Below, piece by piece: positions 8,388 through 23,322 of a stretch of DNA of 64,000 nt. The notes below the pieces were generated by a model. That model made no database searches. It was not told where the DNA came from and saw nothing but the letters and a program-made list of their open reading frames with translations. The translations under genes were made by a program, and so were the position numbers. Within the stretch, counting starts at the first letter, position 1. Each line of letters opens with the position of its first letter. The stretch lies in assembly GCA_023023105.1 (NCBI GenBank), contig CP083824.1, positions 1,860,001 through 1,924,000 on the forward strand. The letters are read 5' to 3'. The stretch comes from Enterobacter ludwigii (lineage in GTDB: Bacteria; Pseudomonadota; Gammaproteobacteria; Enterobacterales; Enterobacteriaceae).

Positions 8388-8997
8388 TCGACATATCCAT
8401 CCACGGGTAAAGCCCGCCCTTAACCGGCTGGCGGCCTGGCTGGATAAACCCGGTATTACGCCCGACGGATTAACCGTGGCCGGGTTTGTCGTGGGCGTGC
8501 TGGCGCTACCGTTTCTGGCCCTCGGTTGGTATCTTGCCGCGCTTGTCGCCATCGTATTTAACCGCCTGCTGGATGGTCTGGACGGCGCGCTGGCACGGAG
8601 GAGAGGGCTGACGGATGCTGGAGGCTTTCTCGATATCGCTCTCGATTTTCTGTTCTATGCCCTGGTGCCGTTTGGCTTTGCACTGGCAGCTCCCGAAGAG
8701 AATGCGCTGGCCGCCGCCTGGCTGCTGTTCGCCTTTATCGGCACCGGCAGCAGCTTTCTGGCCTTTGCCGCGCTGGCGGCGAAACACGATATCGACAACC
8801 CGGGCTACGCGCACAAATCGTTTTATTACATCGGTGGTTTAACAGAAGGGACAGAGACCATTGCGCTGTTTGTACTGTGCTGCCTGTTTCCGGCGCACTT
8901 TACGCTTTTCGCGTGGGTATTCGGCGCGTTGTGCTGGCTGACCACCACAACGCGCATCTGGAGCGGTTATGTGACGTTGAAGTCACTCAATTCTTAG
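8380..8997 (+). CDS. ynjF: CDP-alcohol phosphatidyltransferase family membrane protein YnjF
   Basis: 205-residue integral membrane enzyme of the family that joins a CDP-linked lipid and an alcohol. Its specific substrate is not known. The diagnostic motif D-G-x2-A-R-x7-G-x3-D-x3-D is complete: DGALAR at 68-73, then G81, D85 and D89. About five hydrophobic segments follow the family pattern. The start codon overlaps the end of ynjA. It ends four bases into the convergent ynjE stop. Confidence 0.92.
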   Translation: MLDRHIHPRVKPALNRLAAWLDKPGITPDGLTVAGFVVGVLALPFLALGWYLAALVAIVFNRLLDGLDGALARRRGLTDAGGFLDIALDFLFYALVPFGFALAAPEENALAAAWLLFAFIGTGSSFLAFAALAAKHDIDNPGYAHKSFYYIGGLTEGTETIALFVLCCLFPAHFTLFAWVFGALCWLTTTTRIWSGYVTLKSLNS

Positions 8998-10301
8998 AGG
9001 GAACTCTCGGGCCCGCGCTCGCCGGTTGAGACCGGGTTTTGCGGGTGGCTGCTCCATTCGTACCAGCCGCCGTCATAGACGGCGACGTTCTTCCAGCCCA
9101 TCGCCCGGGCGTACATAAAGGTCTCAGAGGCTCGCCAGCCGGTACCGCAGTAAAATGCGACATGCTGTTCCGGCAGGATATTCCAGCTTTTCCACATGCT
9201 GGCGATGTCGTCGGCGCTACGCATGGTGCCATCCGGGTTATGGAAATCCTCCATGTGAGTGGCGTCGCTTCCGCCATGACCCCAGCGGGCACCGGCAATT
9301 TCACCTTTCGGTTTGATGTAGCTATAGCCGCTGGTTTCGCCAATAAACTCCGGCCACGAGCGAATGCTGACCAGCGAGGCATCCTTGCGATGCAACATCC
9401 CGCGCGCCTGCTCCATATCCACCATCAGCTGCGGCTGACCGGGGATCGGCGCACCAAAATCAGCGGCAGGTTTCACCTCTGCAGGCATACCGCGTTCGAC
9501 GGGCAGACCCGCATCTGACCACGCTTTCCAGCCACCATCGAGAATACGGACATCCTTCACACCTGCATACAGCATAATCTGCGCCACGCGCGCGGCAGCA
9601 TACACATCACGGCCATACAAAATGACCGTGGTGTCATGACGGATACCGTGCTTTGCCAGCATCGCTTTTAGCTTGTCGTCAGAGACTTTGTTCCACAGCG
9701 GCTCGCTTTCCACTTCGTTGGTGTCGATGTAGCCCGCACCGGGAATGTGATTCAGCAGATAAAACTTCGGCGCACCCCAGGCAGCTTCGATCACTTTCCA
9801 GCCTCCCGCCGGAGCGGCAGTGACGGGTGTACCCTGCTGGAGCTGGTGTATCCACTGCGGGTAGACGAGTTGCTCGAAGTGAGGCAGGCGCTGTAGACGA
9901 GCAGGCGTTTGCAGGGCATCGCTGAGAAGCGAAACATGAGTGTATCCGGCTTTCTCCAGACGGGCTTTCACGGCCTGGTTTGTGTTATCGCCGCCGTAGA
10001 GTGCGAGGGAGGTTGCGGGCGTAAGGTGATGCTGTTTTGCCCAGATAGCAATCTGCTCGTCGCTCATTGCGTCAAGCCAGGAGGCTGAAAGATTGAGCGC
10101 GGCAGGTTCATGGCCGGAGGTGCCGCTTAGCGACTGTGGCCAGCCGTTATAAAAGGCGCTGGCACGGGTGTCGATCACCGCACCGTGCTGTTCCTGAAGC
10201 TGAGACAGCGTCATTGTGTCAGGCATTTCAGCCGCCAGAGAGGAAAGGGAAGCGAGGCTGCAAAACAGAGCCAGCGCGGTCAGTTGAGAAACACGTTTCA
10301 T
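8994..10301 (-). CDS. ynjE: Thiosulfate sulfurtransferase YnjE, multi-rhodanese
   Basis: 435 residues, equal to E. coli YnjE. A Sec signal peptide (ALALFCSLASLSSLAAE) is followed by three rhodanese-like domains, of which the last carries the active cysteine in FYCGTGWRASE. It moves sulfane sulfur, probably in the periplasm. The start is ATG 10301, where the signal peptide begins. The longer frame adds 32 unrelated residues. It follows ynjD by 73 bases in the same direction and is the last gene of ynjBCDE. Confidence 0.93.
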   Translation of the reverse strand: MKRVSQLTALALFCSLASLSSLAAEMPDTMTLSQLQEQHGAVIDTRASAFYNGWPQSLSGTSGHEPAALNLSASWLDAMSDEQIAIWAKQHHLTPATSLALYGGDNTNQAVKARLEKAGYTHVSLLSDALQTPARLQRLPHFEQLVYPQWIHQLQQGTPVTAAPAGGWKVIEAAWGAPKFYLLNHIPGAGYIDTNEVESEPLWNKVSDDKLKAMLAKHGIRHDTTVILYGRDVYAAARVAQIMLYAGVKDVRILDGGWKAWSDAGLPVERGMPAEVKPAADFGAPIPGQPQLMVDMEQARGMLHRKDASLVSIRSWPEFIGETSGYSYIKPKGEIAGARWGHGGSDATHMEDFHNPDGTMRSADDIASMWKSWNILPEQHVAFYCGTGWRASETFMYARAMGWKNVAVYDGGWYEWSSHPQNPVSTGERGPESSL

Positions 10302-10374
10302 CGTATAACCTGACGTCAGTAAAAGAGGGGGGCATTGTCGTCTCTCCCGAAATGTAAAACATTGCGTTAGCACA

Positions 10375-10995
10375 TTATTGCCAGCGAGAAATCGCAATCA
10401 CCTCACCGCTGGGTGGAATGTCTTCCTCATCATGCGTGACCAGAATAACCGGTATGCCGCGTGCCCGGACAACGTCAAACACCCATGTCCGAAACGTCGC
10501 GCGTAGCGTTTTGTCGAGGCGCCCGAACGGTTCATCGAGCAGTAACGCCTGCGGCTCAGCGAGCAGGGCCCGCAACAGACTGACCCTGGCGCGCTCCCCG
10601 CCGGAGAGAGTCGCCGGATCGCTGGCGTAGTGGTTTTTAAGCCCGGCGGAACTCAGTGCCTGCTCGACCGCATCCCGCCGTGCGCGTCCGACAATCCGCT
10701 CGGGTAATGCCAGCAACAAATTTTGACCAACAGTGAAGTGGTCAAACAGCAGGGCATCCTGAAAGAGAATACCCAGCCCGCGGGATTCTACAGGAAGCCT
10801 GTCGCAGCGGCGCTCGTCTAACCATAACTCGCCCTGGGCCTGGAAATCGTCGGACAGCGCGCCCACCATCCAGGCAAAAAGGGTCGATTTCCCACTACCA
10901 GATGGTCCCATCAGGGTGACAATCTCTCCGCGAGGCACACAGAAATTGACCTCGCGGAAAAGCGGTTTGATGGTGAGATCTTTTACCTTCAGCAT
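10375..10995 (-). CDS. ynjD: ABC transporter ATPase YnjD
   Basis: 206-residue ATP-binding subunit of the ynjBCD importer, whose substrate is not established. The Walker A loop is GPSGSGKST (about 31-39), the signature is LSGGERARV, and Walker B is ALLLDEP followed by the D-loop GRLD and the switch His in THDEED. It is slightly shorter than E. coli YnjD (217). Its start codon overlaps the last base of ynjC. Confidence 0.94.
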   Translation of the reverse strand: MLKVKDLTIKPLFREVNFCVPRGEIVTLMGPSGSGKSTLFAWMVGALSDDFQAQGELWLDERRCDRLPVESRGLGILFQDALLFDHFTVGQNLLLALPERIVGRARRDAVEQALSSAGLKNHYASDPATLSGGERARVSLLRALLAEPQALLLDEPFGRLDKTLRATFRTWVFDVVRARGIPVILVTHDEEDIPPSGEVIAISRWQ

Positions 10996-12524
10996 TAACG
11001 TAATCCCTGACGATAGCGGCCTGCGAGCCGTGATAGCAGTGCGGCAAGGCCGAACACCATGCCCGTGACCAGCAATAACCCCAGCGCCCGGTTAGCCAGA
11101 ACCGGGATACTGCCCCCGCTGCTGAGTGCGACGGTCTCCGTGGTGAGCGTGGTGAAACGGCCCGCGCCCAGCCAGAGCGTTGGCATATATTGCGCCATGC
11201 TGACGGAAAAACCGGTGGCAAAAGCCAGCAGAGCCGGGCGCACCAGCAGGGGACATTTCAGCAGGCAGAAGATTTTTACCCGTCGCCAGCCGAGCGTTCT
11301 GGCGGTAAGGATAAGCCGGGGATCGATCCTGTGCCAGGCGGGTTGCAGCACCAGCAGCACCCACGGTAACACCCACAGCAGATGGCTCCAGAGCACGGCG
11401 ACATACTGCCCGTCTATACCCAGTCGCAACGCAATAAAATATTGCCCGGTGACGAGCGGTAGCGCCGGAAGGGCGAGGGGTAACCATACCCACAGCGTAC
11501 CTCGCTGCGGCCCCCATTCAAGCCAGAGAAAAATGAGGACCAGGGCCATCAGGCTGGAAAGCAGGCCGAAGGAAAGGCTGGTACCCACGAAGCCCATCTC
11601 GTCCCGCTGTGCCAGCATCAGCAGTACTGCTACGCAAAGTACGCCGCACGCGGGTAACAGCCTGCTTATCGACCGCTCAGGCAGTGGGACAAGAGACGTG
11701 CGACGCGTCCCCGGCAGATCCGAAAGCGTGCGACGCCATACCTTCCAGGCACCGTAACCCAGCGCGGCAAGTGCAGCCAACAGCAGGAGGATGAGCAGGC
11801 ATAGCAGCATCCCTTTTGTTTGTTGCTGTGCGTCGCCCTGGCTGAGCCACTGCCAGGCCAGCACGGCCAGCGTGGGAGGGTTGCCTGGCCCAAGAACGAT
11901 TGCCACATCCACGACCGAAATTGACCATGCAAGAACGGCCAGCATCACCGCCCCGAGGACTGGGGCGATAGCCGGAAGGAGCAGCCAGTTGAGTATCTGA
12001 AAACGTCCATAACCGAAGGTTTGCAGCACAACTTTTTGCTGTGCAAGACGTTTTTCCGGCAGTACGGCGTAGATGGCCCACAGCACAAACGCACTCTCTT
12101 TGACGGCGAGCGTAAGGCCCAGCCCTGCACCGTATCGGTCCAGTGCAGGCGTACAGACGGTACAGACCTGGTAAAAAAGACCGCCTTCCGCAAACAGCAG
12201 TAAAGCGCTGGTGGCGAACGCCATGTGGGGAATGGCTAACACCCACGGCAGGCGCGTGTTGAGACGCCGCCAGCGTTTGCCGGGCCAGAGAAGCGCCAGC
12301 AGGGAAAGGGCGATTAGCAAGGAACCCAGCGTCGCGATGAGCGTTGAGACCAGCGTGGCGACGGTCGCCTGAGGCAGTTGCGGGTCGTTAAGCAGCGACT
12401 CCCAGTGAGTCACCGAAAATGCCGGGGCGAGCAGCATCGCACCAGCGGGCAGGATCGGCAGATAGATGGCCGCCATTGCCAGCCAGACAAGCCAACTCAA
12501 CGGGTGCCGTAACGACGCAGCCAT
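10995..12524 (-). CDS. ynjC: ABC transporter permease YnjC, fused two-unit type
   Basis: 509 residues with about twelve hydrophobic helices. These are two tandem permease units in one chain, as in E. coli YnjC (511), so a single copy gives the whole membrane pore. A conserved cytoplasmic loop near the end (ARTLGWRRVKIFCLLKCP) fits the coupling helix that touches the ATPase. The first 28 bases overlap the end of ynjB, which suggests coupled translation. Confidence 0.93.
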   Translation of the reverse strand: MAASLRHPLSWLVWLAMAAIYLPILPAGAMLLAPAFSVTHWESLLNDPQLPQATVATLVSTLIATLGSLLIALSLLALLWPGKRWRRLNTRLPWVLAIPHMAFATSALLLFAEGGLFYQVCTVCTPALDRYGAGLGLTLAVKESAFVLWAIYAVLPEKRLAQQKVVLQTFGYGRFQILNWLLLPAIAPVLGAVMLAVLAWSISVVDVAIVLGPGNPPTLAVLAWQWLSQGDAQQQTKGMLLCLLILLLLAALAALGYGAWKVWRRTLSDLPGTRRTSLVPLPERSISRLLPACGVLCVAVLLMLAQRDEMGFVGTSLSFGLLSSLMALVLIFLWLEWGPQRGTLWVWLPLALPALPLVTGQYFIALRLGIDGQYVAVLWSHLLWVLPWVLLVLQPAWHRIDPRLILTARTLGWRRVKIFCLLKCPLLVRPALLAFATGFSVSMAQYMPTLWLGAGRFTTLTTETVALSSGGSIPVLANRALGLLLVTGMVFGLAALLSRLAGRYRQGLR

Positions 12525-13666
12525 TCCTGCTCCAGCGCGTTAACCCAGGCCGATTGCGGCTCAGCCAGTATCTTCGGCAGCCCTTCAGGGGTGCGGGCTT
12601 GCAACTGTTTCGCTTCACCTTCGGGGAGTAATTTTACATCCAGTACGCTCGGGTCTCCCCAGATAGCCGGGTCAGCCTTGCGAATTTGCGCCTGCGGTGA
12701 AAGCAGGAAATTGGCGACCACTTTCGCACCTGCGCTCGCGCTGGCATTAGCCGGAATGGCGACAAAATGGACGTTACCGATCATCCCGGTGTGAAAACCA
12801 AAGCTGTAGCTGTCGGCTGGCAGTTCACCACTGGCGACTTTTTGTTGCGCATGTGCCGGGTTAAAGGTCAGCGACAGGTTCAGACTGCCGCTGGCAAGCA
12901 GGGCATCCATACGTGCAGGCGAAGGGGGAAAGTCTTTGCCTTCGCGCCACAGGAGTGGGTGGAGTTTGTCGAGGTAATCCCAAAGCGGGGCTGTTACCTG
13001 GGCAAAGGTGTTATCGGGTGCCTTTTGCAGCGCATCCGGCTGTGTGGTAAGTGTCAGGAGCAACTGCTCAAGAAACGCCGTCCCGGTAAAATCGGGCGGG
13101 CGAGGATAGCTGACTTTACCCGGATGCTGCCGCGCGTAAGCCAGCAATGCCTGCGGATCCTCCGGCGGCGTCGGCATGCTCTTTGTGCGTGAGATAAAGG
13201 TCAGCTGCGCGCCGCCCCACGGCGATTCCGCCCCGTCAGTGGGAACAGCAAAATCTTCCGTTACGGGTTTGCGGGTATCGACATAGCGCCAGTTTGGCAG
13301 CAACTGTGCCCATCCGGTTTGCAGCAGGTTAGTCTCTTTTAATGTGCGGAAATTTTCGCCATTAACCCACAGCAGGTCGACTGAGCCGTTGGTCTTACGT
13401 CCAGCGCTGGCTTCCGTCTGAATACGTTTTACCGCATCGGCGGCATCTGCCAGTGGGACAATTTTGAGGGTAATGGCGTAGTGCGTTTTCATCTCACCGC
13501 TTACCCACTCAAGGTAGCGGTTTACCGCCGGATCGCCGCCCCAGGCGTTAAACCAGACCGTCTGGCCTTTGGCTTGTTGTTGGATGGATTGCCAGCTGTC
13601 TGCGGCATACAAAGGGGTTGCCAGCAGCAGGCTGGTCAGAAACGTGCAAAAACGCACACGGCGCAT
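12497..13666 (-). CDS. ynjB: Periplasmic solute-binding protein YnjB
   Basis: 389 residues, as in E. coli (388). The signal peptide is TFLTSLLLATPLYAADSW with cleavage after YA. There is no lipobox, so it should be a free periplasmic receptor. It belongs to the extracellular solute-binding fold used for iron, thiamine or polyamine-like ligands, and its ligand is unknown. It leads the ynjB-C-D-E run. The gene for the TVP38 protein ends six bases before its start, so the operon may begin at xthA or the TVP38 gene. Confidence 0.92.
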   Translation of the reverse strand: MRRVRFCTFLTSLLLATPLYAADSWQSIQQQAKGQTVWFNAWGGDPAVNRYLEWVSGEMKTHYAITLKIVPLADAADAVKRIQTEASAGRKTNGSVDLLWVNGENFRTLKETNLLQTGWAQLLPNWRYVDTRKPVTEDFAVPTDGAESPWGGAQLTFISRTKSMPTPPEDPQALLAYARQHPGKVSYPRPPDFTGTAFLEQLLLTLTTQPDALQKAPDNTFAQVTAPLWDYLDKLHPLLWREGKDFPPSPARMDALLASGSLNLSLTFNPAHAQQKVASGELPADSYSFGFHTGMIGNVHFVAIPANASASAGAKVVANFLLSPQAQIRKADPAIWGDPSVLDVKLLPEGEAKQLQARTPEGLPKILAEPQSAWVNALEQEWLRRYGTR

Positions 13667-13672
13667 AATGCC

Positions 13673-14356
13673 TCACTTTTTAGACGAAGGGGTATAACGG
13701 GTAAATAGCCGGCGTGTGACCAGCGGTAATAACCCCAGTAGTGTAAAGGCGAATATCATACCCGGCGACAAAATATCGCGCAGCGTTGACACTTTTCCCA
13801 GCTCGCGCCCGGCGTTCAGAAAGACAACAGTGGCGGGCAGCATGGCGAGCTGGCTGACCCACCAGTAACGACGTAGCCCAATGCGGGTAAGCCCCATCAG
13901 CAAATTCACCAGAAAAAACGGGAACAGCGGCATCAGACGCAGAGCAAAAAGATAGCCCGCGCCGTCATGCGCCATCCCGGCGTTCACCGTTTTCATCTGC
14001 TGAGCAAACCTTCGCTGGACCCAGTCGCGCAGCAGATAACGGCTGGCGAGCATCGCCAGCGTGGCACCGAGCGTGGAGGCAAACGAGACCAGTATGGTGC
14101 CTTCCCACAGAGGAAACAGCGCACCACCCAGCAGGGTCAGTATCGCCGCGCCGGGTATCGACAGGGCGGAAACCACCACATAGAGCGCAAAAAAGATCAG
14201 CGCACTTTGTAGCGGCGCGTGTTCAACATGAGAGAGTAGCGCCTGCTGGTGAGTTTTAATCCCATCCAGGGAGAGTGTGCCCGGAGGAAGCGCGATAAAT
14301 GTCAGAATAAATGCGCCCAGAAGGGCGCACAGGAAGAGTCTTTTTCGAATGTTCAC
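13673..14356 (-). CDS. TVP38/TMEM64 (DedA-like) inner-membrane protein, YdjX/YdjZ type
   Basis: 227 residues with about six hydrophobic segments. The family core is visible as ALSIPGAAILTLLGGALF and RLMPLFPFFLVNLLMGL. E. coli has two such genes here (ydjX and ydjZ) with ydjY between them. This genome keeps one and no ydjY, so the exact orthologue is unclear. DedA-superfamily proteins are tied to lipid and membrane homeostasis, but no function is shown for this one. It lies six bases after xthA and six before ynjB. Confidence 0.85.
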   Translation of the reverse strand: MNIRKRLFLCALLGAFILTFIALPPGTLSLDGIKTHQQALLSHVEHAPLQSALIFFALYVVVSALSIPGAAILTLLGGALFPLWEGTILVSFASTLGATLAMLASRYLLRDWVQRRFAQQMKTVNAGMAHDGAGYLFALRLMPLFPFFLVNLLMGLTRIGLRRYWWVSQLAMLPATVVFLNAGRELGKVSTLRDILSPGMIFAFTLLGLLPLVTRRLFTRYTPSSKK

Positions 14357-14362
14357 ACGTGA

Positions 14363-15169
14363 TTACAGCTTGAATTTTGCCCAGACCGGCGCGTGATCGG
14401 ACGGTTTTTCCATGCTGCGGATATCGTAGTCGATACCGGTTTCAATGCAGCGCTCTGCCAGCGGCGAGCTGGCCAGCAGCAGATCGATACGCAGGCCGCG
14501 GTTGTCATCAAAGCCTTTTGAGCGGTAGTCAAACCAGGAGAAGCGATCCTGCGTTTCCGGGTTGGCACTGCGGAACGTATCCACCAGACCCCAGTCAAGC
14601 AGACGCGCCATCCACTCACGCTCTTCCGGCAGGAAAGAACATTTGCCGGTACGCAGCCAGCGCTTGCGGTTGTCTTCGCCAATACCGATATCGAGATCCG
14701 TCGGGCTGATATTCATATCGCCCATGATCAGCACCGGATTCTCTTTTTTCAGTTCGGTGGTCAGGTAGTCCTGCAGATCCTGGTAGAACTTTGCTTTGGC
14801 CGGGAATTTTGTCTCGTGGTCACGGCTCTCACCCTGCGGGAAGTAACCGTTAATGACCGTGATATTCCCGAGTGCAGAAGGCACTTCCGCCATGATAATG
14901 CGACGCTGTGCTTCTTCACCATCGCCAGGGAAGCCGCGGCGGACGGATACCGGTGGCGCTTTAGTGAGCAGCGCTACGCCATAGTGGCCTTTCTGTCCGT
15001 GATAGAAGACGTTGTAGCCGAGTTTCGCCACCTCTTCGAGGGGGAACATGTCGTCGTGAACTTTTGTCTCCTGCAGGCCGATCACATCTGGCTGATGTTG
15101 CTCAACGATAGCTTCAAGCTGATGAGGACGGGCACGCAGGCCGTTGATATTAAAAGAGACAAATTTCAT
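14363..15169 (-). CDS. xthA: Exonuclease III, AP endonuclease
   Basis: Nicks DNA at abasic sites and removes 3' blocking groups in base-excision repair. It has 268 residues, as in E. coli. The catalytic set is present: Asn7 in FNINGLR, Glu34 in QETKVHD, Tyr109 in [16 protein letters not shown] (about 150-158) and the final SDHAPVW with His259. It is transcribed away from astC. The 433 bases between them hold the promoters for both. Confidence 0.98.
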   Translation of the reverse strand: MKFVSFNINGLRARPHQLEAIVEQHQPDVIGLQETKVHDDMFPLEEVAKLGYNVFYHGQKGHYGVALLTKAPPVSVRRGFPGDGEEAQRRIIMAEVPSALGNITVINGYFPQGESRDHETKFPAKAKFYQDLQDYLTTELKKENPVLIMGDMNISPTDLDIGIGEDNRKRWLRTGKCSFLPEEREWMARLLDWGLVDTFRSANPETQDRFSWFDYRSKGFDDNRGLRIDLLLASSPLAERCIETGIDYDIRSMEKPSDHAPVWAKFKL

Positions 15170-20650
<5,481 letters not shown>

Positions 20651-20660
20651 AGGAGTGAGT

Positions 20661-21626
20661 ATGGAAAATCTACTGGCGCTGACCCTGGCTGATAAAACAC
20701 CTGAACGGAGTGAGGGGGAGGGGCCCTCATTCCACTGGCGCTGGTTGGGGCGCGGAGTGCTTGAGCTGACGCCGACCGCAAAAAGCGATCTGTCGCTGCT
20801 GCTTTCAACGGGGATTCATGGGAATGAAACGGCACCCGTTGAGATTGTCGATCTGCTGTTGCGCGCGTTGTATCGTGGAGATATCACCCTTAAGTGTCGT
20901 GTGCTGGTAGTGCTCGGCAACCCGCCTGCGCTGGCACAAAACAAACGGTATCTGGTGAGCGATATTAACCGCATGTTCGGTGGGCGCTGGTCGCAGTTTC
21001 CACAGAGTGACGAAACGGTGCGGGCAGAGTGGCTGGAGAACGTCGTGAGCGCGTTTTTTGCGGCTGCGGGGCCTGCGCGCTGGCATCTGGATCTGCATAC
21101 GGCGATCCGGGCGTCTTATCATGTTCGCTTTGGCGTTCTGCCGCAGCGTCATCAGCCGTGGGATGAAGCGTTCCTGAGCTGGCTGGGCGATGCCGGGCTG
21201 GAGGCGCTGGTCTTTCATCAGTCACCGGGGGGAACGTTTACTCACTTTACCTGCGAACGTTTCGCTGCGCTGTCGTGTACTCTGGAGCTGGGAAAAGCAC
21301 TCCCGTTCGGCCAGAACGATCTGACTCGCTTTGCACCTACGCATCTCGCTCTTCGGGCGCTGCTGGGAGGAACGGTTCCTGAGCACGCGCATCAGCCCGT
21401 TGAACGGTATCGGGTCGTGCAGCAGATCACTCGCCGCAGCGATGCCTTCCTGCTTCATATGGCTGCACATACGCTCAACTTTACCCCGTTCCGTAAAGGC
21501 GTCCTGTTGGCCGAAGATGGTGAGGATCGTTATGAAGTACAGAAGACAACCGAATATGTGTTGTTTCCTAACCCGTCGGTGGCGTTTGGTTTGCGAGCCG
21601 GATTGATGCTGGAAAAAATCTCCTGA
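20661..21626 (+). CDS. astE: Succinylglutamate desuccinylase
   Basis: Last step of the pathway: splits succinylglutamate to glutamate and succinate. It has 321 residues (E. coli 322). Zinc ligands of the carboxypeptidase-like fold are in [11 protein letters not shown] and [12 protein letters not shown] 20661 follows AGGAG by five bases, and the GTG at 20655 overlaps that ribosome site. Residues 13-22 ([10 protein letters not shown]) differ from E. coli and are encoded by a purine-rich stretch. A weak hairpin, TTCCCCTC with GAGGGG, lies at 21631-21657 and may end the operon. Confidence 0.95.
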   Translation: MENLLALTLADKTPERSEGEGPSFHWRWLGRGVLELTPTAKSDLSLLLSTGIHGNETAPVEIVDLLLRALYRGDITLKCRVLVVLGNPPALAQNKRYLVSDINRMFGGRWSQFPQSDETVRAEWLENVVSAFFAAAGPARWHLDLHTAIRASYHVRFGVLPQRHQPWDEAFLSWLGDAGLEALVFHQSPGGTFTHFTCERFAALSCTLELGKALPFGQNDLTRFAPTHLALRALLGGTVPEHAHQPVERYRVVQQITRRSDAFLLHMAAHTLNFTPFRKGVLLAEDGEDRYEVQKTTEYVLFPNPSVAFGLRAGLMLEKIS

Positions 21627-21963
21627 GTATTTCCCCTCTCGTCCTCTGAGGGGGGAAGCAAAAACCTTTTCTTAACGATTAAAGCGTTCGCACTTCTTTT
21701 GCAGAATATTCCTGGTGAATTGCTTTATTATTAATCTTCACTTCGCTATACTCATGCTTAATTTCTTTAAAATCATCGTGTTGTTTATTTTTTGTTGCAA
21801 CTCTCCACGCTTTATCCTTATTTCCTCCACATTTGGCGAAAATTTGTTTTTTACACTTTCATTGTTTTACCGTTGCTCTGACTAATTGACGATAAAGCCC
21901 GTAAAGTTAATCTCGTCAACACGGCATAGCGCCGAAGAATAACTGAAAGAAAGGAAATAAATT
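21627..21963. other. astE-spy intergenic region
   Basis: 337 bases without a gene. After the weak hairpin behind astE the DNA is AT-rich and carries the spy promoter region and its leader. No small coding frame with a good start was found. Confidence 0.55.
21892..21905 (+). promoter_or_regulatory. CpxR-like direct repeat upstream of spy
   Basis: ATAAA-GCCC-GTAAA lies about 60 bases before the spy start codon. It matches the CpxR recognition form (two GTAAA words a few bases apart) with one mismatch. spy is a known target of the Cpx and Bae envelope-stress systems in E. coli. The site is so close to the gene that it could also be leader sequence. Confidence 0.35.
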
Positions 21964-22458
21964 ATGCGTAAACTTACTGCACTGTTTGTTGCTTCTACCC
22001 TTGCTCTGGGCGCTACCAGCATGGCGTTCGCCGCAGATACGACCACCACCGCTGCCGCGCCAACTGAAGGCAAAATGATGATGCATCATAAAGGCAAGCC
22101 GGGTATGCACAACGAGATGATGATGTTTAAAGATCTGAATCTGACGGATGCGCAGAAGCAGCAGATCCGCGATATCAGGAAAGGCGAACGCGACCAGATG
22201 AAACGTCCTCCGCTTGAAGAGCGTCGCGCAATGCATGACATCATCGCCAGCGATAGTTTCGATAAGGCGAAAGCTGAAGCGCAGATCGACAAAATGGCTG
22301 AGCAGCACAAAGCCCGCATGCTGGCTCACATGGAAACCCAGAATAAGATCTACAACATTCTGACTCCGGAACAGAAAAAACAATTTAATGCGAATTTTGA
22401 GAAGCGTCTGACAGAACGTCCGGCGATGGAAGGTAAAATGCCAGCACCAACCGAATAA
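21964..22458 (+). CDS. spy: Periplasmic chaperone Spy
   Basis: ATP-independent chaperone that cradles unfolding proteins in the periplasm during envelope stress. It has 164 residues (E. coli 161). The signal peptide is MRKLTALFVASTLALGATSM, with cleavage after AFA. The mature part has two LTxxQ repeats, LTDAQ and LTPEQ, the hallmark of the Spy/CpxP family, and a Met/His-rich N-terminus. AAAGGAAAT lies before the ATG. A strong terminator follows. Confidence 0.96.
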   Translation: MRKLTALFVASTLALGATSMAFAADTTTTAAAPTEGKMMMHHKGKPGMHNEMMMFKDLNLTDAQKQQIRDIRKGERDQMKRPPLEERRAMHDIIASDSFDKAKAEAQIDKMAEQHKARMLAHMETQNKIYNILTPEQKKQFNANFEKRLTERPAMEGKMPAPTE

Positions 22459-22476
22459 TCGGTTCAACATCTTAAG

Positions 22477-22533
22477 ACCGCCGGGATCCTGTCCACAAAA
22501 GCGCTATCGCTGTGGACAGGACCGGCGGTTTTT
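22477..22533 (+). terminator. Rho-independent terminator of spy
   Basis: ACCGCCGG...TCCTGTCCACA pairs with TGTGGACAGGACCGGCGGT over about 19 bases and is followed by TTTTTC. The right arm is at 22511-22529. Confidence 0.9.
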
Positions 22534-22755
22534 CTTTCCTTCCCTCTTGTCTGCCACCGCGAGCGCGGTATGCTCCTGTAGTCGCTTCAGAGAATGTTCG
22601 TAGAGTCATGGCGTTAGAATTTTTATTAACGTTCAGTTAATGCCTGCCCGCTCTGCTGCCGATACTGTGTCTGTGAAACCCTAACGATAACAAACAAGAC
22701 AGCAACGATAGCAATATCCTTGCCTTGGCACAGGTTGTGCCATTCAGGAGTGGTG

Positions 22756-23322
22756 ATGGAGTTCTTTGATATCCGTAAGATGCCGGTCAGTCTCTGGCGC
22801 AATGGTGCTGGCGAAACGCGAGAGATTTGTTGTTTTCCTCCCGCGACGCGGGATTTTTACTGGCGTGCCAGTATTGCGACTATTGCCAGTAACGGTGAAT
22901 TCTCCTCTTTTCCCGGTGTTGATCGGGTCATAACGTTACTGGAGGGAGGAGAGGTGACGCTGGATGCCGGTCAGGCATTCTGTCATACCCTGAAACAGCA
23001 TCAGCCTTACAGCTTTTCTGGCGATCTACCGGTAAAAGCACTGCTGGCGGATGGAAGGATGGCAATGGATTTCAACATCATGACCCGGCGCGATTGCTGC
23101 AAGGCAAAAGTACGCGTTGCCGATCGTACCTTTACCACCTTTGGTTCCCGGGGCGGCGTGGTGTTCGTGTTAGGTGGCGCGTGGCAGTTGGGGGATAAAT
23201 TGTTGACCGCCGATCAGGGGGCATTCTGGGAAGAGGGCACCCACACTCTCCGTCTGCTGGAGTCTGAAGGCACCTTATTGTTCAGTGAAATTAACTGGCT
23301 GGCGGGTCACTCAGCACAATGA
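22756..23322 (+). CDS. ves: Ves, HutD-family cupin protein
   Basis: 188 residues, similar to E. coli Ves (191), a cupin of the HutD family known there as a cold- and stress-inducible protein of unclear molecular role. The opening [20 protein letters not shown] and the segments [14 protein letters not shown] and FNIMTRRD are family features. ATG 22756 follows CAGGAG. The upstream frame extension has no ribosome site. Its 3' end overlaps the convergent cho gene by 32 bases. Confidence 0.9.
   Translation: MEFFDIRKMPVSLWRNGAGETREICCFPPATRDFYWRASIATIASNGEFSSFPGVDRVITLLEGGEVTLDAGQAFCHTLKQHQPYSFSGDLPVKALLADGRMAMDFNIMTRRDCCKAKVRVADRTFTTFGSRGGVVFVLGGAWQLGDKLLTADQGAFWEEGTHTLRLLESEGTLLFSEINWLAGHSAQ

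Noticed and set aside
9039..9518. 159-codon frame opposite ynjE
   Set aside because: Antisense shadow with no start signal.
11677..12246. 189-codon frame in the same strand as ynjC
   Set aside because: Lies wholly within ynjC in another frame; Arg/Ala/Gly-rich low-complexity translation typical of frame shadows.
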